From: Acidobacteriota bacterium
GTDB taxonomy: Bacteria > Acidobacteriota > Vicinamibacteria > Vicinamibacterales > CAVVIG01
Direction of reading: 5' to 3'
DNA: 7,498 bases
Assembly (NCBI GenBank): GCA_003222455.1
Contig: QHWF01000275.1
Span: forward strand, 3,731-11,228
Positions within the stretch are counted from its first letter, which is position 1; each line of letters begins with the position of its first letter. The notes under the pieces are model-generated. The model saw only the letters and a list, made by a program, of their open reading frames with translations, was not told the DNA's origin and made no database searches. The position numbers and the translations under genes are program-made. Of this stretch, positions 1 to 6,749 are shown one piece after another.

Positions 1-20
1 CTGGGCCTCCTGCGTTCATG
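1..20 (-). CDS. Possible 5' end of a gene leaving the left edge
   Basis: On the minus strand an ATG at 20-18 opens a frame that runs off the window after about six codons (Met-Asn-Ala-Gly-Gly-Pro). An AAGG lies about 7 nt upstream of this ATG and could be a weak ribosome binding site. It would lie 79 bp downstream of the end of the aspartokinase/homoserine dehydrogenase gene on the same strand. That is where another threonine-pathway gene is often found, but six residues cannot identify a product and none is proposed. Confidence 0.25.
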
Positions 21-99
21 GTGACCTTCGCTCAATCGAATTCAATCGCAATTCACCGGCAATCTGAATTCTGAAATCTACAATCTGAAATCTCTCTAT
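21..99. repeat. AT-rich spacer with short reiterated motifs
   Basis: This spacer after the thrA stop codon is far richer in A and T than the flanking coding DNA. It repeats AATCTGAA and TGAAATCT several times (about 60-97) and AATTCAATCGCAATTCA-type words (38-55). No hairpin with a T-run is clear enough to call a terminator. It resembles the AT-rich tandem tract at 6902-7006 in style but not in sequence. Confidence 0.45.
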
Positions 100-2559
100 T
101 CAGCGCGGCAGATAGTGCAGCAGCTTGAGCACGTCGGAGAACACGCCCATGGCGGTGACGTCGGCGCCCGCACCGGGACCCTGGACGACGAGCGGCGTGC
201 CGGCGTAGCGTTTCGTGGTGAACGCGATGACATTGTCGCTGCCCTTCGCCGACACGACGGGGTGATCGCGCGAGTACTCCTTCAGGCCCGCCTGTGCACG
301 CCCGTTCTCGAGCGTCCCGACATAACGCAGGACGTGGCCACGCGACTCGGCGCGGGCGAACCGATCCGCCATCGCCCGGTCGTAGCGGGCAAGCGCCGTC
401 AGCACGCGCGGTGAGAATTTTCCGCGCGCGAGCGGTCCGGGAACCAGACTGTCCACTCGCACTTCGTCGAGATCCATCGTCAAGCCGATCTGCCGCGCGA
501 GAATCAGGAGTTTCCGCGCGACATCCATCCCCGACAGGTCCTCGCGCGGGTCCGGTTCGGTGTACCCCATGCGGTGCGCTTCACGCACCAGCGCGCTGAA
601 CGGCACGCGGCCGTCGAAGGTGTTGAACAGATAACTGAGCGTGCCCGACAGAATCCCCTCGATGCGAACGATTTCGTCGCCGCTCGCAATCAGGTCCCGC
701 AGCGTCGACACCACCGGCAGGCCGGCGCCGACGTTCGCCTCGAACAGGAAGTGCCGCTTGCGCCGCGCGAGGTGCTCGAGCAGCGCCGCGTAGCGCCGCC
801 ACGGCAGCGCATTCGCCCATTTGTTCGGCGTGATGATGTGAAAGTTGGCGTCGATGAAAGCGGCGTAGGCGTCGACGATCGACGGCCCGACGGTACAGTC
901 GACGAGCGCCGCGTTCGTGAGCTCCAGCTCCGCCAGCGCGCGCGCGAACGATTCGGGGTGCATCCTCAGCGTTGACGCCTGCAGAACGTCTTTCCACCGG
1001 AACAGGTTCACACCGTTCGGGTCGATGACGAACCGCGTGCTGTTCGCCAGACCGACCACGGTGACGTCGAAGCCCTTCGAGAGCAGGTAATCGCGCTGCT
1101 GGTGCAGCTGGCGAAGCACGGCGCCGCCGACGTTCCCGACGCCGACCACCGCGAGCGCGAGTTTTTTCCGGGTCTCGAAGAATCCCTGATGGATGGCGTT
1201 CAGCGCACGGATCTGGTCGGCCGAGTCGATGACGCATGAGATGTTGCGTTCGGACGCTCCCTGCGCAATGGCACTGATGTTGATGTTCTGGCGCCCGAGC
1301 GAGTCGAACACCTTCCCCGCCACGCCTGGACGGCCCTTCATGCCTTCGCCGACCACGGCGAGAATCGCCTGCTCGCGCTTGACGTCCACCTCCATCAACA
1401 GCTCGCGCAGCTCGAACTGAAATTCCTGTTCGATGGCGGCGACGGCGCGCGTGGCGTCGACGGTGCGCACGCCGAAACAGATGGTGTGCTCGGACGATGC
1501 CTGCGAAATGAGAATGACGTTCACCCGCCGGTGCGCGAGCGCGCGGAAGAGGCGCTCGGCAACGCCCGGCACGCCGACCATGCCCGGGCCGCGCAGCGTG
1601 AGCAGCGCAAGGTCGCCGACCGACGTAATCCCCCTGGCCAGCTTCCCATCGTCTACGCGCCGGCTCGAGATCGAGGTGCCCGGTGCCGACGGGTTGAACG
1701 TGTTCTTGATGACAATCGGGATCCGCTTCGCGACTGCAGGCGTGATCGTCGACGAGTGCAGCACGCGGGCGCCGAAGTACGACAGCTCCATCGCTTCTTC
1801 GTACGTCATCTGCGGCAGGACGAACGCCGTCGGCACCACGCGCGGGTCGGCGCTGAGGACGCCGTCCACGTCGGTCCAGATCTCGATGACGGCAGCGTTG
1901 AGAGCCGCACCCACAATCGCTGCGCTGTAATCGGAACCGTTCCGGCCGATCGTCGTCGTCTGGCCGTCTTCGGTTGCACCGATGAAGCCGGTGACCACCG
2001 GGATGACACGATGACGAAAACGGCGGGCGATGCCCGCGAAGGCCCGGCGCACCGCTCGATTCGTCCGGCGGAAGTTCACGTTCGCGTGGGTGAACTGATC
2101 GTCGGTGACCACGAAGTCGCGCGCGTCGACGAACGTCGCCGGATATTTCTGATTCACATACGCCGCCACGATCAGCGCCGACAGGCGCTCGCCGAAGCTG
2201 GCGGTCATGTCGAGGGCGCGCACGGGGCAGTGCCGCAGGAGGTGAATGCCCTGGAGCGTATCGCGCAGCTCGGTCAGGAGCGCGTCAACCTGCGACCGCA
2301 CCCGTACGCGGCCGCGGCTGATCAACTGGGTGACGGCCGTTCGGTGGCGGCGCGCCACGCGCTCGAATGCCTGTTCATAGTTGCCGTCGGGGCGTTCGGC
2401 CAGACGGGCACATTCGAGGAGCTGGTTGGTGACACCCTCGAACGCCGAGACGACGACGACGAGCGGGTCGCGACGGCGCGCGGCCGAGAGAATGGCGCCG
2501 ACTGCGCGGATGGTTGCCGGCGTGGACAGCGAGGAGCCGCCGAACTTCAGGATTTTCAT
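100..2559 (-). CDS. thrA: Bifunctional aspartokinase / homoserine dehydrogenase I
   Basis: Cytoplasmic enzyme catalysing the first and third steps of the aspartate pathway: ATP-dependent phosphorylation of aspartate, and NAD(P)H-dependent reduction of aspartate semialdehyde to homoserine. At 819 residues it matches Escherichia coli ThrA (820). The kinase domain (about 1-295) has the KFGGSS motif at 5-10, the TTTIGRNGSDYSAA nucleotide-binding segment at 201-214 and WTDVDGV at 228-234. Two ACT-type regulatory segments follow (about 328-365 and 410-445). The dehydrogenase domain (about 465-819) has the Rossmann motif VVGVGNVGG at 470-478, TPNK at 577-580, EANVGAGLP at 607-615, and D679/K683 in GMDVARK, corresponding to the catalytic Asp/Lys of yeast homoserine dehydrogenase. 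All key residues look intact. E. coli ThrA is feedback-inhibited by threonine; the ACT region suggests similar control, but ligand specificity cannot be read here. MetL is the alternative name; the symbol rests on architecture. The ATG start fits the first strand of the kinase fold. An inverted repeat abuts the start. Confidence 0.95.
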   Translation of the reverse strand: MKILKFGGSSLSTPATIRAVGAILSAARRRDPLVVVVSAFEGVTNQLLECARLAERPDGNYEQAFERVARRHRTAVTQLISRGRVRVRSQVDALLTELRDTLQGIHLLRHCPVRALDMTASFGERLSALIVAAYVNQKYPATFVDARDFVVTDDQFTHANVNFRRTNRAVRRAFAGIARRFRHRVIPVVTGFIGATEDGQTTTIGRNGSDYSAAIVGAALNAAVIEIWTDVDGVLSADPRVVPTAFVLPQMTYEEAMELSYFGARVLHSSTITPAVAKRIPIVIKNTFNPSAPGTSISSRRVDDGKLARGITSVGDLALLTLRGPGMVGVPGVAERLFRALAHRRVNVILISQASSEHTICFGVRTVDATRAVAAIEQEFQFELRELLMEVDVKREQAILAVVGEGMKGRPGVAGKVFDSLGRQNINISAIAQGASERNISCVIDSADQIRALNAIHQGFFETRKKLALAVVGVGNVGGAVLRQLHQQRDYLLSKGFDVTVVGLANSTRFVIDPNGVNLFRWKDVLQASTLRMHPESFARALAELELTNAALVDCTVGPSIVDAYAAFIDANFHIITPNKWANALPWRRYAALLEHLARRKRHFLFEANVGAGLPVVSTLRDLIASGDEIVRIEGILSGTLSYLFNTFDGRVPFSALVREAHRMGYTEPDPREDLSGMDVARKLLILARQIGLTMDLDEVRVDSLVPGPLARGKFSPRVLTALARYDRAMADRFARAESRGHVLRYVGTLENGRAQAGLKEYSRDHPVVSAKGSDNVIAFTTKRYAGTPLVVQGPGAGADVTAMGVFSDVLKLLHYLPR

Positions 2560-2561
2560 CG

Positions 2562-2586
2562 CTTAGTGGTCCAAGTCACCACTAAG
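2562..2586. promoter_or_regulatory. Perfect 9-bp inverted repeat abutting the thrA start
   Basis: CTTAGTGGT (2562-2570) and ACCACTAAG (2578-2586) are exact reverse complements around a 7-nt loop. On the minus strand the repeat ends 2 nt before the thrA ATG, so the whole initiation region would sit in the hairpin, and no clear Shine-Dalgarno sequence lies between stem and ATG. It could be an operator, an mRNA hairpin limiting initiation, or the remnant of a dispersed intergenic repeat. The repeat is certain; the role is inferred. Confidence 0.5.
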
Positions 2587-2630
2587 ACATACAACATTCA
2601 CCGGCGATGCGCGAATCGGCCGCGGCCGGG

Positions 2631-2729
2631 AGCCACGACGATCAACGCAGAACGCGCGGAACCCGCCGAGAAAACCGGTTTTGTTCTGCGAGTTCTGCGG
2701 ATTCTGCGTTGAACGTCGTGCCGGTGTGG
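2631..2729 (+). repeat. Palindromic intergenic repeat, copy 1
   Basis: This segment is an imperfect palindrome centred on AAAACCGGTTTT (2671-2682). Its outer arms at 2634-2652 and 2702-2720 agree at all but about two positions, and the inner part pairs with a few mismatches, giving a nearly continuous stem of about 87 nt. The right arm repeats TTCTGCG about every 10 nt (2684, 2693, 2702). A second copy, about 90% identical by hand alignment and in the same orientation, lies at 6748-6847. Copy 1 lies upstream of thrA. No T-run follows the stem on either strand, so it is not a standard intrinsic terminator. Confidence 0.8.
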
Positions 2730-2737
2730 TCGCGTTG

Positions 2738-2799
2738 GCCCGTTATGCGGCTCGAAACGAGAACTTGTACTCGTTTCTTTACCGAGCCGCATAACGGGC
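2738..2799. repeat. 62-bp hairpin: 17-bp perfect stem plus inner stem
   Basis: GCCCGTTATGCGGCTCG at 2738-2754 is the exact reverse complement of 2783-2799. Inside it, GAAACGAG (2754-2761) pairs with CTCGTTTC (2770-2777) around the 8-nt loop AACTTGTA. The whole folds into one stem of about 24 bp with a single 5-nt bulge (2778-2782). It lies between the regulator stop and thrA, both on the minus strand. No T-run follows on that strand, so it is a poor intrinsic terminator. It does not match an integron attC site, because GTTATGC and GCATAAC are in the inside-out order. Confidence 0.8.
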
Positions 2800-2802
2800 T
2801 AG

Positions 2803-2892
2803 GCGCGCCACAGGCGCGCCCGCCGGAGCGGAGCGGGGCAACGGGGCCCCGCGAGCGAAGGCGTGGGGGTCCGCGGGGGCGAAGCCCCCCGG
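2803..2892. repeat. Block of GC-rich hairpins
   Basis: Three successive self-complementary units occupy this stretch. GGCGCGCC appears twice around ACA (2803-2820, counting from the second base of the first unit). GCGGGG (2833-2838) pairs with CCCCGC (2847-2852). GGGGGC-GAA-GCCCCC (2875-2889) is extended by CCG/CGG outside it (2871-2892). No open frame with coding character is seen. The look is that of a dispersed extragenic palindromic element, which is inferred from style only. Read on the minus strand it follows the regulator stop codon and could stabilise the 3' end of that mRNA, but no U-tract is present. Confidence 0.55.
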
Positions 2893-2926
2893 ATTTAGTT
2901 CGTCGGACACGCCTCTGGGGCAGCGT

Positions 2927-3688
2927 TCAGGCGAGGCGCTTCGACAGGTCCAGGCTCGGGGCTTTCGCCAGCGTCAGCACGGCGCGTGTTCCGCCGGTCC
3001 GGCCTGCCGACCGATCAGGCGCGCCGGCGACCAGGCCATTCCGGAAGGCGTAGACGACGAGCGCGAGCCGGTCTGAGACGGCGAGCTTCGCGAAGATTGA
3101 CGTGAGGTGGTGGCGAACGGTGGTTTCGCTGATGTTCAGGCGGACGCTGATCTCCTTGTTGCGCAAACCGTCCGCTATCAGGGCCACAATGCCACGCTCC
3201 CGCGCGGTGAGCGTCGCGAAACGCTCGCCGTTTCCGGCGCTTGCCAGCGCCTGACCATTCCGCCACGGCTGGGCCAGCGCGGCCGCCGTAACACGGTCGA
3301 TCCAGTACTCGGCACGTGAAATACCATCCAACGCTTTCGCGAGCGTGTCGGGCGAGCTCTCGGGGCTCATCACGCCGTATGCCCCGAGTCGAATGGCGTC
3401 CTGGTGCAGATCGCGATCGGTGGCGTCCGTCAGCAGCAGCGTGCGCACCGAAGGGGTCTCACGAAGGCTCGTCAGACAGGCGAAGGCGCGATCTCTGTCG
3501 GATCCGACGCTGAGGAGAACCACGTCGGGCGTGTGACAGAGAACCGCGGGGAGGAAGGCAGTGTCCGTTGTCGCGGCGGCCACGACCTCGAATCCGGACC
3601 GGCCCGCCACGAGCCGCTCCAACGCGGCCTTGATGATGGCGCGGTGGTCGATGACCATGATCCGGATTGGAGCGTTTGGCGTCTGCAT
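2927..3688 (-). CDS. LuxR/NarL-family regulator with degenerate receiver domain
   Basis: A 253-residue protein with the layout of NarL/FixJ response regulators: a receiver-like domain (about 8-122), a linker and a LuxR-type helix-turn-helix (about 159-220, TARERGIVALIADGLRNKEI then SETTVRHHL), so it should bind DNA. The receiver aligns without gaps to UhpA/NarL at its first strand, but the acidic pair Asp-Asp is D14-H15, the phosphoacceptor Asp of PDVVLLD is S60, and the conserved Lys is P109; T87 is kept. Phosphorylation control is therefore unlikely, and the domain may act by dimerisation, ligand binding or abundance. The C-terminus extends about 30 residues past the HTH. I chose the ATG at 3688, close to the first beta strand; an in-frame TTG at 3709 would add seven residues. 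Neither start has a strong ribosome binding site. No histidine kinase lies in the window, and the targets are unknown. Confidence 0.88.
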   Translation of the reverse strand: MQTPNAPIRIMVIDHRAIIKAALERLVAGRSGFEVVAAATTDTAFLPAVLCHTPDVVLLSVGSDRDRAFACLTSLRETPSVRTLLLTDATDRDLHQDAIRLGAYGVMSPESSPDTLAKALDGISRAEYWIDRVTAAALAQPWRNGQALASAGNGERFATLTARERGIVALIADGLRNKEISVRLNISETTVRHHLTSIFAKLAVSDRLALVVYAFRNGLVAGAPDRSAGRTGGTRAVLTLAKAPSLDLSKRLA

Positions 3689-3821
3689 AGGAATTGCTCG
3701 GATTCGCAAGGGTCTCTGGATTCACGGAGACATCCAAGCGCACAGGTTCAAAAGCAAGGACTCTGCCAGGAGCACAATGCCGGCAGATGCGGGGCTGACT
3801 GAAAATTGCGCGAGATCCGGG

Positions 3822-3847
3822 CGGAAAAGTCCGGTCAGGCCGGGACC
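3822..3847 (-). terminator. Weak intrinsic terminator candidate after the secreted-protein gene
   Basis: Read on the minus strand, GTCCCGG and CCGGAC (3846-3840 and 3834-3829) can pair around a short loop with one bulged base, and TTTT (3828-3825) follows at once. It lies 33 bp past the stop codon of the secreted-protein gene at 3880. The stem is short and the T-run only four bases, so the call is tentative. The rest of 3689-3879 should hold the regulator's promoter, but no convincing -35/-10 pair was found. Confidence 0.35.
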
Positions 3848-3879
3848 TTTGGTCGACCTGCACCAGGTTTTTGGAGCTC

Positions 3880-4383
3880 TCACTTGCAATCGGCAGCCAC
3901 ACGCTCGATGGACGCCACCTTCAGCCGCGGCGTGTTCGACTGGAGCTGGGTCGAACCGCTGGTGCCGACCGGCGCGGTTTCGGCGGGCTTGGTCGGGAGC
4001 GCGGTCAGCGTCCCCTGCGCGCGCACGCGTTGTCCCTGATAGGTGGCAAGCTCCGCATCGTCGGCGATCAGGATGTAGCGGGCGCGTGGTGCGCTCGACG
4101 CGCGCCCGCGCGCGCCTTTGTAGTCGTTCGCGGTGGTTGCGTCAGTCAGGATGAATCCCGTTCCCGGCTCGCCAGGATTAGCGACCGCGCCCGCCTGCTC
4201 CGGCGTCGGCGTCCGTTCGGGTATCGTCGGGCCGAGGCTGCCGGAGTCGTCGACGCGCTGGACGCAACCGGTGACGGTGATCGTACCCGACGGTGCGGCG
4301 TCGGGCCGATCCTGTGCCGGCACGGCGGCATTCGTCGCGAGCGCGAACGTGACGATCATCCCCGCCTGAATACGCCGTGTCAT
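3880..4383 (-). CDS. Secreted protein of unknown function with TGC motif
   Basis: A 167-residue protein with an N-terminal export signal: MTRR, then a hydrophobic stretch (about 8-23), with a likely signal-peptidase site near AAVPAQ-D (19-25). The mature part begins with a low-complexity segment and then TITVTGCVQR (34-43), followed by GFILTDA (76-82), RYILIADDAELATYQGQRVRA (102-122) and RLKVASIERVAADCK at the C-terminus. This order (a beta strand with a TGC motif, a FxLT strand, a strand near a 'hxGqrVrxxGTL' segment, a closing KVxSI strand) resembles small OB-fold-like extracytoplasmic proteins common in Acidobacteria, a resemblance recalled rather than searched. C40 and C166 could form a disulfide. 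AGGGA seven bases upstream of the ATG supports the start at 4383. The function is unknown; it may be a periplasmic or cell-surface binding protein. It is transcribed divergently from the membrane-protein gene. Confidence 0.82.
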   Translation of the reverse strand: MTRRIQAGMIVTFALATNAAVPAQDRPDAAPSGTITVTGCVQRVDDSGSLGPTIPERTPTPEQAGAVANPGEPGTGFILTDATTANDYKGARGRASSAPRARYILIADDAELATYQGQRVRAQGTLTALPTKPAETAPVGTSGSTQLQSNTPRLKVASIERVAADCK

Positions 4384-4489
4384 GACCGACTCCCTGTTCC
4401 GGCACGTGCGCCATGCGTGCCCAAAAACGTGTGGCCTCGAGTCGCCGATCGACTCACGTGCAATGATGACTCCAATCAGGGAAACAGAT

Positions 4490-4511
4490 GAGCGCCATAT
4501 AATGCGCGCTC
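4490..4511 (+). promoter_or_regulatory. TATAAT box inside a 6-bp inverted repeat
   Basis: A consensus -10 hexamer TATAAT (4498-4503) lies between GAGCGC (4490-4495) and its exact complement GCGCTC (4506-4511). No good -35 hexamer is seen at 16-18 bp upstream, and there is no extended TGn. If used, transcription would start near 4510 and leave a leader of about 215 nt before the ATG at 4725. The flanking inverted repeat is where a repressor operator would be expected, but that is inference. Confidence 0.4.
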
Positions 4512-4694
4512 AACAACGGTGTCGGCGCCTGATCATCGGCTCGTATCACGATTCTCTTCGTCGTTTCGAAGTCGCGCCTCGAGGACTGCGGGGCTGGCGA
4601 TTGCGGTGCTCGTGTTTTCGTCGCCGCAGATCCTCCGATGTCGAACATCCGCCTCAGATGGTGCCGGCCTGGCTGAGTGGATGCCGAATGGAAA

Positions 4695-4713
4695 GGATCG
4701 ATAAGATCGATCC
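4695..4713. repeat. Perfect 8-bp inverted repeat before the membrane-protein start
   Basis: GGATCGAT (4695-4702) and ATCGATCC (4706-4713) are exact complements around AAG. The hairpin ends 11 nt before the preferred ATG at 4725 and would cover the region where a ribosome binding site is expected. If translation starts instead at the upstream GTG (4677), the repeat lies inside the coding region. It may be an operator, a translational hairpin or chance. Confidence 0.4.
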
Positions 4714-4724
4714 CTCGAGTCTCA

Positions 4725-6749
4725 ATGTCGATATCGAACACTCGCGAAGAAGCGATCGCTGACGCGGGTCCGTCCCGAAGGCCGGCCGCCGCCGGAGTTC
4801 CCGAATATTGGGCCGCCGCGGCGCTCTACGTCGCGCTGACGCTGATCCTCACGTATCCGCTCTCCGTGAGTCCGCACCGCAACGTCATCGCGCACGGCCC
4901 GGACGATGAAGAGGTGTTGTGGATTCTCGGGTGGGACATCCACGCGTTCACCCATCATCCGCTCTCGATCTTCGACGCCAACATCATGTATCCCGAGCGG
5001 AAGACACTCGCCTATGCGGAAAACCTGATCGGCAGCGCCCTGATGGCTGCACCGGTCATGTGGCTCACCGGCAATCTGATCCTGGCGGTGAATGTCGCCG
5101 CGCTGCTGTCGTGTGCGTTGTGCGGCCTTGGCGCGTACGTGCTCGGCCGCCGCCTCGGGTTGAGCGTCCCGGCCGCGGCGTTGTGCGGTGTGATTTTCGC
5201 GTTTGCGCCGCCGCGGTTCATGCGGACGATCCAGGTTCACGTCGGCGCGGTGCAGTGGATTCCGTTCGCCCTCGCGTCGCTGCACAAATACTTCGACGAG
5301 GGGCGGCCACTCGATGTGCGGCTGGCCGTGGCGTTCGCGACGCTGCAGGCCCTGACGAGCGGCCACGGGGCCGTGTTCCTCGGCGTCGCCGTCGCGTTTC
5401 TCCTGGCGTCACGCGTTCTCCTTGGCGAGCCCCTGCTCCTCATTCGCGGCATCCGCGACCTGGGCCTGCCTGGCCTGCTGCTCGTCGTGCCGGCAGTCCT
5501 GGTGTTCGTTCAGTACCGGTCGGTGCAGCAGACGCTTCTCGGCGGAAGCACGCTGGGCAACTGGCGCACCGCGCCGGAAAGCTTTCTCGCGTCGCCGACG
5601 CCGCTGCATACGCTGATTCGTCCATTCATCACGAACATCGACGTCAACGCCGCCGCCACGGCGTGGCTGTTCCCCGGCTATGTACCGCTGGCGCTCGCCC
5701 TCGTCGCCATCTTCTGGCGTCGATCGACGGTCGCAGTCGACGATCAGGTGGCGTGGCTGGTCTCGCTTGCAGCGGCGATCGCCGTGTCGGTGCTGGCGCC
5801 AGTCCGCTGGAGGATCACCGACGACGTCGTCTTCACGGCACGATCGGCCGTTCGCGTGTGGGTTGTCTGCTCGGCGATCCTCGGGATCCGATGTCTTGTC
5901 CTTCCGCGCGTGCCGTTCAGTCTCGAGGAGCGCGGCCGTCTGATCGCGCGGTGGGCCGCCATCCGGCGGCGCGATCCGATTCTTCCTTATGGCCTGATTG
6001 CGGCGTTCTGCGTGTGGGTCTCGCTGGCGCCACCCAGTCCGTACTGGCGTCTCGGGCTCTGGCGATTCATCTACACGTGGCCGGGCCTGAATTTCGTCCG
6101 CGCGACGTCACGATTCACCGTGCTCGGTCTGCTCGCGGTCGCCGTGCTCGCGGGGATCGGCTTCGACCGGCTCGTGGCGCGGCGTGGAGCGCGCTTCACC
6201 CGGCGGGCGGGGGTCACGTTCGGTGTGCTGCTCGTGCTCGAATTCGCCATGATCCCGCTCGGCGTCACACCCTTTCGCATCGAGTTTCCCGGCGCGGAAC
6301 GGTGGCTCGCCGGCCGGCCGCAACCGTTCGTCGTCGCCGAGGTGCCGATCACCGTATCGCAGACAACGTACATGCTTCACTCGATGGCGCACTGGCAGAA
6401 GACGATTCACGGCACCGCCCGCGTGATCCCGATCATGGACCGGATGTTGTACGAGGCGCTGGCGAACTTCCCCGACGAGACCAGCGTGCAACTGCTGCAA
6501 CAGGTCGGCGTCACCTACGTCGTCGTGCACACCGAGTACTATCCCGTGGCGCAACGGGCCGAGCTCGACGAACGGCTTCGCGCCTTCGGCTTCAGCCTGA
6601 ATCTGGAATACATGGATCCCGGTGGACGCGTTTATTCGCTGGGCGGATCGCCGTCGGCGGGCAGGGCTGACGCGCAGGCGCAATTGCCGGCGAACAGGAT
6701 GCGTCCTCCGGTCCCCGGCGTCCGTTCCGTCGAGCGACAGGCGTTCTAG
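4725..6749 (+). CDS. Multi-pass membrane protein, GT-C glycosyltransferase-like
   Basis: A 674-residue integral membrane protein. After a polar N-terminus of about 26 residues come roughly 12 hydrophobic helices, among them about 27-47, 99-120, 121-142, 146-162, 213-231, 246-264, 316-332, 341-361, 374-392, 421-437, 464-483 and 495-513. The C-terminal third (about 515-640) is soluble and contains HWQKTIHGTARVIPIM (556-571) and GVTYVVVHTEYY (595-606). The first large loop is acidic (GPDDEEVLW, 58-66; GWD, 69-71) and is followed by NIMYPERKTLAYAEN (86-100). An acidic first extracytoplasmic loop, many helices and a soluble tail are typical of GT-C-fold, lipid-linked sugar transferases and YfhO-like proteins. 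That role is inferred, and donor and acceptor are unknown. I chose the ATG at 4725; an in-frame GTG at 4677 adds 16 residues. Neither has a strong ribosome binding site. The stop codon is the first base group of a palindromic repeat. Confidence 0.85.
   Translation: MSISNTREEAIADAGPSRRPAAAGVPEYWAAAALYVALTLILTYPLSVSPHRNVIAHGPDDEEVLWILGWDIHAFTHHPLSIFDANIMYPERKTLAYAENLIGSALMAAPVMWLTGNLILAVNVAALLSCALCGLGAYVLGRRLGLSVPAAALCGVIFAFAPPRFMRTIQVHVGAVQWIPFALASLHKYFDEGRPLDVRLAVAFATLQALTSGHGAVFLGVAVAFLLASRVLLGEPLLLIRGIRDLGLPGLLLVVPAVLVFVQYRSVQQTLLGGSTLGNWRTAPESFLASPTPLHTLIRPFITNIDVNAAATAWLFPGYVPLALALVAIFWRRSTVAVDDQVAWLVSLAAAIAVSVLAPVRWRITDDVVFTARSAVRVWVVCSAILGIRCLVLPRVPFSLEERGRLIARWAAIRRRDPILPYGLIAAFCVWVSLAPPSPYWRLGLWRFIYTWPGLNFVRATSRFTVLGLLAVAVLAGIGFDRLVARRGARFTRRAGVTFGVLLVLEFAMIPLGVTPFRIEFPGAERWLAGRPQPFVVAEVPITVSQTTYMLHSMAHWQKTIHGTARVIPIMDRMLYEALANFPDETSVQLLQQVGVTYVVVHTEYYPVAQRAELDERLRAFGFSLNLEYMDPGGRVYSLGGSPSAGRADAQAQLPANRMRPPVPGVRSVERQAF

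Larger units (their letters stand above)
4384..4724. other. Divergent intergenic region
   Basis: This spacer of about 340 bp separates the minus-strand secreted-protein gene from the plus-strand membrane-protein gene and must hold promoters for both. It contains the minus-strand ribosome binding site at 4391-4395, a plus-strand TATAAT inside an inverted repeat (4490-4511) and an 8-bp hairpin near the membrane-protein start (4695-4713). Open frames here, for example a 61-codon frame from a GTG at 4519, lack a ribosome binding site and have shadow-like arginine/serine-rich composition. No RNA gene was recognised. Confidence 0.55.

Noticed and set aside
1486..2712. 408-codon plus-strand open frame antisense to thrA
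   Set aside because: It is rich in Arg, Asp and Ala and shows no domain. It is explained by GC-rich codon bias of the well-conserved thrA on the other strand.
2738..2799. Integron attC site
   Set aside because: GTTATGC and GCATAAC occur in inside-out order relative to the attC pattern, and no integrase or cassette array is present.
3856..3872. Plus-strand hairpin ACCTG-CAC-CAGGT followed by TTTTT
   Set aside because: It looks like a small intrinsic terminator, but no plus-strand gene lies upstream and the stem has only five pairs.
4519..4704. 61-codon frame with a hydrophobic stretch in the divergent spacer
   Set aside because: It has a GTG start without a ribosome binding site, has no recognisable family and overlaps the membrane-protein start region.
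4663..4713. tRNA-like segment (GGCTGAGTGG, as in a tRNA-Ser D arm)
   Set aside because: No T arm, CCA end or acceptor stem could be paired around it.
4919..6670. 583-codon plus-strand frame overlapping the membrane-protein gene
   Set aside because: Arginine-rich shadow frame. The overlapping frame has coherent membrane helices and the better claim.
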